Of a DNA stretch of 64,000 bases, positions 10,781 to 20,492 are shown one piece after another. How positions within the stretch are numbered: the first letter of the stretch is position 1; each line of letters begins with the position of its first letter. Under the pieces are notes generated by a model, which saw only the letters and a program-made list of their open reading frames with translations, was not told where the DNA came from and did not search any database. The stretch is from Gracilaria domingensis (taxonomy: Eukaryota; Rhodophyta; Florideophyceae; Gracilariales; Gracilariaceae), in assembly GCA_022539475.1 (NCBI GenBank), contig VCMS01000098.1:1-64000 (forward strand), given 5' to 3'. The position numbers and the translations under genes are program-made.

Positions 10781-12877
10781 TCAAACCTCCGTAACACGCG
10801 CCTTAGGACCCCCGCCGCATAAACGAAGAGTTTCCTCGGAGAGGCGAAGCGGGTATTCCTCAGCACCCTCTAAGATGAGCCCACGCCTGGCATCTACGGT
10901 AACCACATGATCAACTTCGTCCCCGCTTTGCAAACGGACGAGAACATAACCGTCTCGTCGACGGTTGGCAGCGCGTATTACCCCAGAGATGCTTCGGTCA
11001 TCCACAGGAACTTGGCGGAGGTTAAGGCCAAGTCCCGTACTCTGGAGAGCCCGAGAAGTAGAGCCGATGTGCTCGAGTGGCACAGCGGAATCACGGAGAG
11101 CACGGTCGGATAACCGGGCGGAAGCGAGATCGAGCATGCTGTCGACGGCGTTGACAACGGCTGAAACCAGGCAGTCATGGCGACCTGAAGAGCGAGAATG
11201 TAGCCGGCCGGCAGAAAGAACTTGGAGCTGGCGAGAAGAGGAACTCGAGGCGCGAGCCCCTGGCCCACCAACGGTGACACTAGCCCCTGGATAGAGTTCC
11301 GCCGTTCGGATGGCCCTGTCGGCGTACGACTGGGAAGTAGTCGAAGCCCTAAAGCCGCGCGCGGGAAGACCTAATCCAGGATGAGTGTCGGGCAGCTGAT
11401 GAGCTGGAGGGAGTGAGCCACGCCGAAGGCTTTCCTCCGTGACATGACGAGTAGAAATCGTCGGGTTCGTCGAGGAAGAGAGAGGGGCCACACGAAGAGA
11501 ACGACGATGAATAGGCCAGTAGTGCTCGGGGCCACCTCTGGAGTTGGCGGAGGCGTATAGGCGGCCCTTCTCAAAGGTGATGTCTCCGAAGGTGGATCCA
11601 TCCCCTGTCATAATGCTGTTGATATTCCACCCGGGGTCATGGCCAGCCGATTGGGCACCGGAGCTAGCGGACGCATGCGAACCAGCATGACCGTCGGAAC
11701 CGTCAAGGACCTCCTCTTCGACGTCGACACTTCCTCCCCTTTCCAGTTGCCTCTCGAAGGAAATGTCTGATTCGGTCGGGGTGTTCGGAGTCTTCGAGCG
11801 AGATTTCGAGGAGGAACCCGGGCCGGAAGACCAGGAGACGGGAGAACGAGGGGTTTCATCCGTGGACGTCGAGCTCTCTGGAGTCCGTCGAGGATCTCGA
11901 CGACGGTGCGGCTTCCCGGAGAGACGAGGAAGAGTTGTCGAATCGATCTATGGCATAGGCCTATCGCCCGAGCGCCGGTTCCTAGAGAGCCCATCCTTGG
12001 GCAGGCGAGTGGACACAAGCACAAAATCGTCGTCAGATGCAGAATTGGAGTGGTGACGGCGCTGAGGACGGGAAGTCGGCTTAGGAGCAGGACCTGGGAG
12101 GATTTGATCTTCATCGACCGGAACAGAAGCGTTCGTCGCTGTACGAGTCTACGGCAGCGCGCGACGACGAACTCGAGACGGGGGTCTTGGAGATGGTCCG
12201 GAACCAGTTACCCTCTGAGTTGAAGGAGCGAGGGCATCGGCGCTTTGGAAAAGGTCATCGAGAGCACGCCGAACCTTTTTCTTCGGGAAACGGATTGGGG
12301 TGTTGAACTTAGGTGAAAAAGAACCAGAGCGCTCGGTGCTCGGCGATGGTGTGACCATGCAAACCATCGAGTGCTGCGGCATTGGAGAAGGCGAACGAGG
12401 CGGCGACACCGGCTTAGCATAACGAGGGTTAGCACGACGCTTGCGAGTGGATCTGCGAGGCCCAAGTAGCTGCCCCTGTGGCGCAGCCTCTTCTTCAAAA
12501 TCGTCACCTGCCGGCAAGTTATCAGTGGTACGAGCAGCGATGTTTCCTGCGATGGATACGGTTGAGTCCGACACGGCACGAGACTGCTGCGCGGAATTCG
12601 AATCAGGCACGTTAGTCCTCGGAGGTCGCGGCATGGAGAGCCGAGTGGTTCCAGAGCGCACCGACGTCTGTCGAGATACATGAGAAGAACGGATCGGCGG
12701 TAAAGGTATTGCAGGCTAGGCACTACCGGGCGTGTGTGGCGTGTTCATCGCTTCACACGCTGTTGCTAATGCCGTGGACAGAATTTCATTTTGCATAGCC
12801 GCCTCTTGTTGGCGCTTTTTTCGACGCTTTTCCCGCGACACTGCGCGGCTTCGTCCCTTTTTACTCTTTTGGGGCAT
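10781..12877 (-). pseudogene. Transposon-type cysteine-peptidase protein, antisense, broken
   Basis: One reading frame of about 700 codons runs on the minus strand behind element 1 and is interrupted about three times. It begins with a very basic segment (MPQKSKKGRSRAVSREKRRK), continues through Ser/Pro/Arg-rich low-complexity sequence, and ends in a compact domain. That domain has DCLVSAVVNAVDSMLD, then DHVVTVDARRGLILEGAEEY, then a Leu-rich LRLCGGGP tail. The Cys, His, Asp order and spacing fit papain-like/C39-like peptidase domains carried by transposable elements of protists and oomycetes, as I recall them. Whether it belongs to element 1 or to a different insertion is not settled. The convergent layout and the shared flanking hairpin clusters favour one unit. 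Confidence 0.5.
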
Positions 12878-13187
12878 TGTGAGGGCCAAGAATCACCGGG
12901 GGTATCTCGCGCTCGCCCAGGGAATAGAGGAGCCGCGAGTGTTCAGGGTTGGAACGTGCGTTGGGGATACCGTACAAGGTAGGCGGTTGCGTGGGGCAAA
13001 GTAGGACTAGGATGCGACAAAAAGCGCAACAACGGCGATACAAGAAGCGCAAGAAAGACAGCGCGGACGGCAAGCACGGAAAAGCAAGGAGCGCGTGAAA
13101 GCCGGCGGCGCAGAAAAGAAGAAAACGAGCCGGGCGACGCGCGCACAACGACTACATATTGTGTAGCGCAACGTTTCAAACTAAACT

Positions 13188-13355
13188 CCAGCGCCGCACT
13201 GTACGCACGACGCGTACAGTGCAGCGCTGGAAGCTGTTCCGTGCCACGGTGGCACGGGATGAGCGGGGGCGCGTGTGAGCCACGTGTGGTGCACGCCGCA
13301 CCACACGTGGCTGGGGAGCTCACTTAAGCCGCCGCCGTCGCTTCGGAGCGACGGC
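13188..13355. repeat. Right hairpin cluster (four consecutive hairpins)
   Basis: Arms at 13188-13206/13212-13230 match at 18 of 19. Arms at 13239-13246/13250-13257 match at 8 of 8. Arms at 13278-13292/13298-13312 match at 15 of 15. Arms at 13334-13342/13347-13355 match at 9 of 9 with loop TCGG. Like the left cluster, the palindromes differ in sequence and lie head to tail. The stretch lies upstream of the antisense peptidase frame and ends 72 bp before the LTR of element 2. Confidence 0.75.
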
Positions 13356-13427
13356 GACGACAGGAGAGGGTTGAAAAAAGCAAGAAGTAAAAAGGGTAGC
13401 TGGCCCTTGTTCGTTGTGCAGCTTTCA

Positions 13428-13784
13428 TGAGGCGTTGCCTCATAAATGTATCAGTTTGTGGCTTTTGTTTTGAAAAAATTTGTGGTGCGCTGGCACCAAA
13501 AGGGAGAATTATGCGTTAAGGTGGCGGTTTGCACACCGCAAATTGTAGTTTATTAAGAATATTGGCTAGCACTAGTCTAAGGCTACTTTACGTTCTCTAT
13601 AAGAGGGCGTGGAGAGTCGCGAGACCCGTCGTCTCGCTTCTCTCTCCCCACGCCCTGCCTACCTAGAGTCGTGAGTACCTAGCTAAGCCAGTAGAGGGTA
13701 GTCAAGTCAAATAAACTTTTGTTTTTGTCAAACTTTTTGTTTATTTTTGCCAAAAGTAAGTCTAATTCTAATCTGTTCGCTACA
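13428..13784 (+). repeat. 5' LTR of element 2
   Basis: Starts TG and ends CA, 357 bp. The first 15 bases form a small palindrome, TGAGGC-GTT-GCCTCA. A TATAAG box (CTCTATAAGAGGG, near 13600) and a later CAAATAAAC suit the U3 promoter and polyadenylation roles of an LTR. The few bases after the LTR, starting with a TTGGTAGC motif, are the likely primer-binding site, but the tRNA is not identified. Confidence 0.93.
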
Positions 13785-13818
13785 ATTGGTAGCATCGCCT
13801 TTACAGTAACTGACCAAT

Positions 13819-15052
13819 TTGTTTACAGTGTTAACTCCGAACACGAGTGCGGCGCCAGCGTCCGGATCTCCCAAGGAGGGACCAGTTAGATCACCGTCAC
13901 GTGAAGATCACGTGCAATCTAATTCTTCTGATCTAAGTGATCAGAAACGATCTGGTCACGTGCCACCCGGATCCGAAAAAGTGATCAATAGTGATCAAAA
14001 CCGATCAGCTGGACCCGCATCCCCCAAAGTGGCATCGGCCAATCAGAAGGCGCCAACTACCACTCAAGATTTGCCAAGTGGAACCCAGAAAGCTGTTCAA
14101 AAGGCGCTATTCAGGACATTTTTTGGACCGAACCCCGATTTGACAAGTGTCATTATTTCGGCCAATCAGAGTGTGCCAATTGGAACTCAAATTTCTCCAA
14201 ATTTGGGCAAAACTGGAACTACTTTTGAAAGCTCTTCATCTGTTCAGATTGTGCCACGTGGCCAACCTCTGAAGCCATCCTTGGTAACCCCTCTGGGTCG
14301 GGTTACTAAGCCTAAGAAGGTTAACCGCGTGAGGAGCAGGCTACCGAAGCCGATTCGTCAGCCAACGTCACTAACCGTAAGTGAAGGTGAAGGTGACGTG
14401 GAGCGCTTTCACCCGCTGACGACGTGTCATCTGGGTGACGTCAGTGACCTGTCACGACGTGTCACAGTGTCCAACCGGGACATTGCTGTGCTCGGGCGTG
14501 ATTATCGTCCAGGTACAAAGGAACCCCTTTTTGGTGGGACATCGTGGGCCCGTACGCAATCGTACCGAACGGGTCCTAACCGAGGTCCTGAGGGCCGGGT
14601 CCAAGGGAGAAGCTGCACACCGCCGTGCGTTGCCGATTTCTGGTCCTCGGACTAATATCGGTCCCCAATCGTGGCATTGGTGCCACATCTGTGAGGCTCC
14701 CAAGAAGCCTACTATTCCATGGGTGGACCATAATTGTTCCGAGAATCATCTCATTAAGCTGGAATCAAAATCAGCTGGATTTGGGGAATTTCGTGGAAAA
14801 GTTTTATCGGAGTACGCTGACAAGCTGCAAGTACATTGTGCAGTCTGCAACTTGTGGTGCAAGGACGTTCTAGCGTACGCGCATCATTTTTCCACTCAGG
14901 AGCATTTGGACCGCAATCACGCTTTCAAGGAATACGCTCAAGCGGCTTCGAAGATAGACGGTACTCCTTTATATTCAGTTAATAGGACTCCTAGGGAATC
15001 AGCTATTTCTATTAGCAAAGTAGTCAAGAAGCTTAAGACCAAAAGAAACTAA
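13819..15052 (+). CDS. Leader coding region of element 2 with zinc-finger-like motif
   Basis: Between the primer site and gag lies about 1.2 kb of protein-like sequence in two overlapping frames, which is unusual for chromoviruses. The first part is Ser/Pro/Thr-rich. The second part has CHICEAPKKP, then CAVCNLWCKDV followed by HHFSTQEH, a CX2C plus H-x-H arrangement like a matrin/U1-type zinc finger, and ends in a Lys-rich tail. A TTTACAG tract just before it could be a splice acceptor from a leader exon. A role in nucleic-acid binding is inferred only from the motif. Confidence 0.5.
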
Positions 15053-15149
15053 GTATCTTTTGAAAGACCATTAAGTAAAATTGTTTGAATTGTTGGGTAT
15101 TATTTAAAATTGTTCCCTTGCCTTTAAAACCTCCAAAACCTCTGAAATA

Positions 15150-16007
15150 ATGGATCAACAACAAAATCCGGAGAACAATGTCGCAGTTCAGCAATTACAA
15201 CAACAAGTCGCAAATTTGCAACAACAACTTCAAAATGCCAATCAAGCATTTGTTAACTTAAACACACAACGCGACAATAGTATTCTAAAAGTTGGAAAGC
15301 CAGAGAAATTCTACGGTAAAAATGTACGTAGTTGGCTCAAAGGACTTGAAAATATTTTTTCAAGTAAATTACCTCCACCTTCTGAGGAGCAAAAAATTAA
15401 ATTTGCAATAAGTTATATGGCCGGAGATGCCCTGCAACGGATTGAACTAGTTTCTTTGAATGATACAAATTTTGAAAACTTTGAAGAATTCAAAACTAAA
15501 TTAAGGGAGTATTTTGAACCCGTTAATCGAGAATTAACCGCTAGAAAAAACTTAAGTGAATTAAAACAAATTGGAAGGTTTAATACTGTACGATCGTATA
15601 ACCAGGAATTTACCAAGTGGTTATTACAAGTACCAACAATGACCGAAGCAGAACAAATATTTCATTATAGTCAAGGGTTGAAGACCAAGACTAGAATTGA
15701 AGTAGAACGTTCAGAACCAGGGTCAATACAAGAAGCAATGAAAGTTGCGGACAGATTAGATAATATGTTCAGAAATGAAAGCAGTTGGAACAACTCCCCT
15801 AATCGCTCTGGTAATGGTAACAGACAAGGACCAGTTCCAATGCAAATTGGCAACGTTAATACAAAACGCGTTACTCATGTCTCAGGAGAAGAGAAGAAAC
15901 GCTGTCTACAGGGAAGACTATGTTTTGTATGTAAAAAGCAAGGTTGTATGGCAAAGAATAACTACACCAACAAGGGTAGTGAGAACAACCATGACAAAAA
16001 AAAATAA
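15150..16007 (+). CDS. Gag of element 2
   Basis: 285 residues from ATG. A Gln/Asn-rich coiled N-terminus (repeats of QQQ) precedes a retrotransposon Gag core with FYGKNVRSWLKGLENIF and FKTKLREYFEP, the classical capsid-like pattern of Ty3/gypsy elements. Near the end CFVCKKQGC is a degenerate zinc knuckle, and the tail is Lys-rich. It forms the virus-like particle shell around element RNA. Confidence 0.85.
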   Translation: MDQQQNPENNVAVQQLQQQVANLQQQLQNANQAFVNLNTQRDNSILKVGKPEKFYGKNVRSWLKGLENIFSSKLPPPSEEQKIKFAISYMAGDALQRIELVSLNDTNFENFEEFKTKLREYFEPVNRELTARKNLSELKQIGRFNTVRSYNQEFTKWLLQVPTMTEAEQIFHYSQGLKTKTRIEVERSEPGSIQEAMKVADRLDNMFRNESSWNNSPNRSGNGNRQGPVPMQIGNVNTKRVTHVSGEEKKRCLQGRLCFVCKKQGCMAKNNYTNKGSENNHDKKK

Positions 16008-16194
16008 GAGTAGCGCTAGAAAGCCCTAGCGCAGAAATCAGTTCTAATGTAGAACTTGTACATTATGAAAAAGTCAAAACCAAGAAAAAAAGTACAAAAG
16101 AGAAAAAGACAAAAAGAAAACAATGCGTAAGTAATGATATTGTTAAGTTATGCACTTTCTCTCCATACAAGAGAAGGAGAAAGTCTAGAAGACA

Positions 16195-19100
16195 AACCCT
16201 TTTAGTTTTCAAAGGGAAAGTTCAGAAGCAAGCCACTTATGATTGTAATGTTTTAGTTGACAGTGGTTGCGAAGAGATTGTAATCTCAAAGAAGTATGCA
16301 GAAGAGTTAAGTCTGCAAGTTCAAAGTACTGAATTACAAGCCGAGTTATGGGATGGAACTCTTGTTCCTATGGACATTAGTTCAAATCCAGTTTCTCTTC
16401 AGATCGGGAGTACGACCTTCAAAATCCGACCATATGTGGTAGATCTCATATCCTTTGACATAATCCTAGGCATGTCTTGATTAATAGATGTCAATCCACT
16501 TATTGATTGGAAAAGTAATCGTATGCTGATCAGAGTAAAAGATGAGCTGGTCACTCTGGACGCAGAGGCTGGTTGGCATGGGACCACATCCCGTCCGACA
16601 TATATGCTCACCAGTAAACAATTTTCAAGGCTTGTAAGAAAGAATAAGAGTACGGTATACCACATTGTTGTGAAGGCAAGTCCAAACCCGCCTAAGTCAG
16701 AGTCACAACCTACAGAAGAAGACAAAGGCCTGGATATCCAATTAGAAAAGTTATTAAGTAAGTATGAGGATATTTTTCCAAAGGAATTACCTCGAAAGTT
16801 ACCACCTCATAGAGAAGTCGAAATGAGGATTAACTTAGAAGAAGGCGCGAAGCCTAAGTTAGGACCAATGTATAAGTTGTCCCGAGCGGAGCTTGCGGAA
16901 ATGAAGACGCAAATAGAAGAGCTCTTAGCTCATGGATTCATTCGTCCAAGTATTAGTCCTTGGGGAAGTCCGGTACTCTTTACAAAGAAGAAAGATGGTG
17001 GTCTAAGAATGTGTGTCGATTATCGAGCATTAAACAAACAAACCATCAAGAACCAAGTACCACTCCCAAGAATTGATGAAGTATGGGATCAAGTAGGAGG
17101 AGCTAAAGTATTCTCCGTTATAGATTTGAGATCTGGATACAACCAGATACGAATACGAGAAGGCGACATCGAAAAGACTGCATTCCGAACAAGGTATGGA
17201 CAGTTCGAGTATCTAGTAACACCATTTGGTTTAACTGGAGCTCCCGGATGTTTCCAGACATATATGAATATGATATTTAGGAAACATTTAGATAGTTTCA
17301 TACTTGTTTACCTAGATGATATTCTAATATATAGTGAAAATGAAGAAGAACATTTGAAACATCTAGAAGAAGCCTTCAAGATCCTAAGAGAAAATAAGTT
17401 ATATGGTAAGCTGTCAAAGTGCGAGTTTAAGAAAGACTCCATTGAATATCTCGGACACATAATTACATCCGACGGTATTAAAGTTAACCCCAAGAAGACA
17501 GAGGCCATTCGCAACTGGGAAGTACCAAGTAATGTAACCCAGGTGCAAAGTTTCTTAGGTTTGTGTAATTACTACAGACGATTCGTCAAGGATTTCTCTC
17601 GAATCGCCGCACCACTCACCGATCTTACGAAGAAAGATATTCCTTTTGAATGGACCGCAAAAGAGCAAGAGGCTTTCGAATACCTCAAAGAAGCTCTGAG
17701 TAATACACCAGTCCTACGCTGTGCTGACCCAAGTTTGTCATACGAACTTACAGCTGACGCGTCACAAACAGGAATAGGTGCTGTATTAACCCAAACCGAC
17801 GAAAAAGGAAGTCGACCAGTCGCATACGCATCACGCAAATTATCAGCCACAGAACAGGGTTACTCTACACACGAACGAGAACTACTGGCTATAATTTACG
17901 CACTGGAGACATGGAGAACATATCTCTATGGAGTAAAGTTCACCATATATACAGATCATAACCCACTGAAATATCTAGAAACACAGAAAAGTCTGTCAAG
18001 AAAGCAAGCTAGATGGGTTGAATTTATGCAAGAATTTGACTTTGAAATCAAGTACATCAAAGGAAAACTTAATTACGTAGCTGATGCACTATCAAGGAAG
18101 CATGCTGAAGTGCATAAGGTATCTTCTGATGTCATCAGAAATCTCCTTCATGTGGCCACCGTGAAAATACAGGACGATACACTGAAGACACTTACAGAAG
18201 AGTACCATAAAGACGAGTTCTTTAAAGATATATTGCATAAATTGAAAAAACCTTTTGATTGGAAGAACAGAAGACTGTATTTTGAGAACAGACTCTGTAT
18301 TCCAAAAGGAAAAGTAAGAAGCAGTATAATGCATGACAACCACAAGTCTCTTCTTGGCGCTCACAGAGGATCTCAGAAGACGATATCACTCATCAAACGA
18401 GATTACTTCTGGCCAGGAATGAGCAAGGAAATCAAAGAATATGTAAAGAATTGTCATGACTGTCAGAGAGCAAAAAGTATGAATCAGAACCGAGAAGGAA
18501 TAGTACGACCGTTCCCTCCACCAACGAAGAAATGGGAAGTCATATCAATGGATTTTATATTTGACTTACCGAAGACAAAGGAAAACATGTGTTCTATCCT
18601 TGTTGTCGTTGACAAGCTATCAAAACGAACGCATTTTATTCCGATGAAATCGAATTTCAATGCCAAGGACACAGCCGATGTGTTCTACCGAGAAGTTTAC
18701 AAACATCATGGACTACCGCGTAAGATTATCTCAGACAGAGACTCAAGGTTTACAGGAAACTTTTGGAAAGAACTAATGAAGATTCTTAAGGTCAAGCTGA
18801 ATCTTTCGACGGCCTTCCATCCTCAAACTGATGGTCAATCGGAGAGAGCTTTCAGGACACTGGAAGAGATGTTACGTTGTTTCGTGAGCTATACTCAAAA
18901 AGACTGGGATATATTCCTCCCTGGTCTTGAATTTGCTTACAACAACCATGTCAACTCGTCAACAAATGAAACGCCGTTTTATTTGGAGTATGGACAACAT
19001 CCTGTTACGATATCTGATCTTCTACATCATGACGAAGTAGAAATATCGACTGATGCAACGGAAAAATTCATCGACAACCTCAAGTACGCAACAGAAGTGG

Positions 19101-19631
19101 CTAAAATATCAATTGAAGCCACTAATTTGAAAATGATGGATGACAGCGAGAGAAATAGGAAAGAAAGGACATTCAAAGTTAGAGATAAGGTTCTACTGTC
19201 AACAAAGAATCTCAATCTCAAACAAGGTCGTGTAAAGAAATTATCCCCGAAGTATATTGGACCGTACGAAGTGAAGAAAGTAATGGCGGAAGGAAGATCG
19301 TATAAAGCTGGATCTCCCTGAAGAGTGGAAGAACATTCACCCCACCTTCCATGTTTCTCTACTTAAGAAATATGAAAACAGGGAATCTGTGGCAGAAGTT
19401 AAAGAAGACAGGAACCGCGAGGTCAGCAAAGAAGTAGAAAAGATAGTGAAGATAGTAGAAAGTAGAATCGAGAAGATTTTGGATCACCGTGTGAAGAACA
19501 GTCGTCTCGAGTATCTTGTTCACTATAAAAACACCGACGAGACAGATAACCAATGGGTCGATAGTCAGACACTCATCACATCTGCTGAACCGCAAGTCAT
19601 CGAATCATTCACATCAAGAAGCCGTTCATAA
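16195..19631 (+). CDS. Pol of element 2: protease, RT, RNase H, integrase, chromodomain
   Basis: Domains in order: aspartic protease about 16200-16480 ([12 protein letters not shown]); reverse transcriptase about 16850-17600 (YLDDILIYS); RNase H about 17740-18080 ([13 protein letters not shown]); integrase with HHCC zinc finger at 18340-18475 (CHDCQRAK) and catalytic core from about 18550 ([28 protein letters not shown]); and a chromodomain at about 19460-19600 ([24 protein letters not shown]). The chromodomain after integrase places it in the chromovirus branch, whose members target chromatin marks. The span is a domain range and is not one uninterrupted frame. Confidence 0.87.
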
Positions 19632-20095
19632 TGAGAGTCCGAGCCGATTACGAACGTCTTTCTAACGTCATCAAGTACCGCAACGAGATGGTCGCTGGGA
19701 AGACTCTTGGAGTTTGGCTTTCGCCGATGCACAGGAACAATCACATCGTCGAACATACCCTGTGGAATCTTATTCACTTGTGCCTTGGATTTTATCAGGT
19801 AAATGGACCTTTTATTAGCGATAGAAATGTCTTCAAATTTTTGGTTGATTTAGTCAAGTGTCTGAATTTAGGAACACTACTCTACCGTCAATGTGGAATG
19901 AAAACGTTCATCATCTACATCTATCATTTTAGCGTGGGTCGTTTTGGTCATCGTCGTCCGTCTAAAACCTATGTTAGAGATGTTGAGACTTATATTCGTC
20001 GCATGGAAGACGGTGAAGACTTTTTTATCAGGTTTGAATATGATCACAATCTTCGTCATGTACCGCTCCCGTTCGAATACATTATCGAAGGTTAA
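19631..20095 (+). CDS. 3' accessory coding region of element 2
   Basis: An ATG-initiated frame of 154 residues lies directly after the chromodomain region, overlapping its end in a TAATG arrangement, and stops just before the purine tract. It reads [20 protein letters not shown] and includes a hydrophobic stretch (TLWNLIHLCLGFYQ) and FLVDLVKCLNL. No family recognised. An envelope-like or accessory role is possible, but I see no signal peptide and no clear membrane anchor. It could be captured sequence. Confidence 0.45.
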   Translation: MRVRADYERLSNVIKYRNEMVAGKTLGVWLSPMHRNNHIVEHTLWNLIHLCLGFYQVNGPFISDRNVFKFLVDLVKCLNLGTLLYRQCGMKTFIIYIYHFSVGRFGHRRPSKTYVRDVETYIRRMEDGEDFFIRFEYDHNLRHVPLPFEYIIEG

Positions 20096-20130
20096 TCGAG
20101 GACGATCAACCGTTTTGAAGGGGGAGTAGT

Positions 20131-20487
20131 TGAGGCGTTGCCTCATACATGTATCAGTTTGTGGCTTTTGTTTTGAAAACATTTGTGGTGCGCTGGCACC
20201 AAAAGGGAGAATTATGCGTTAAGGTGGCGGTTTGCACATTGCAAATTGTAGTTTATTAAGAATATTGGCTAGCACTAGTCTAAGGCTACTTTACGTTCTC
20301 TATAAGAGGGCGTGGAGAGTCGCGAGACCCGTCGTCTCGCTTCTCTCTCCCCACGCCCTGCCTACCTAGAGTCGTGAGTACCTAGCTAAGCCAGTAGAGG
20401 GTAGTCAAGTCAAATAAACTTTTGTTTTTGTCAAACTTTTTGTTTATTTTTGCCAAAAGTAAGTCTAATTCTAATCTGTTCGCTACA
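20131..20487 (+). repeat. 3' LTR of element 2
   Basis: 357 bp, same ends as the 5' LTR, with about four substitutions, all within the first 130 bp. It is preceded by the purine-rich tract and followed by the TTTCA target copy. Confidence 0.93.
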
Positions 20488-20492
20488 TTTCA

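Larger units (their letters stand above)
13428..20487 (+). mobile_element. Chromodomain Ty3/gypsy element 2, complete with LTRs and target duplication
   Basis: A 7060-bp LTR retrotransposon with two 357-bp LTRs that differ at about four positions (about 99 percent identical), so the insertion is recent. It is flanked by a 5-bp target duplication TTTCA at 13423-13427 and 20488-20492. A purine-rich tract (AAGGGGGAG) precedes the 3' LTR. Inside lie a leader coding region, gag, a pol of the chromovirus type ending in a chromodomain, and a further 3' coding region. It is structurally whole from end to end; the pol frames show a few interruptions, so it may no longer be autonomous. It is AT-rich compared with its surroundings. 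Confidence 0.92.
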
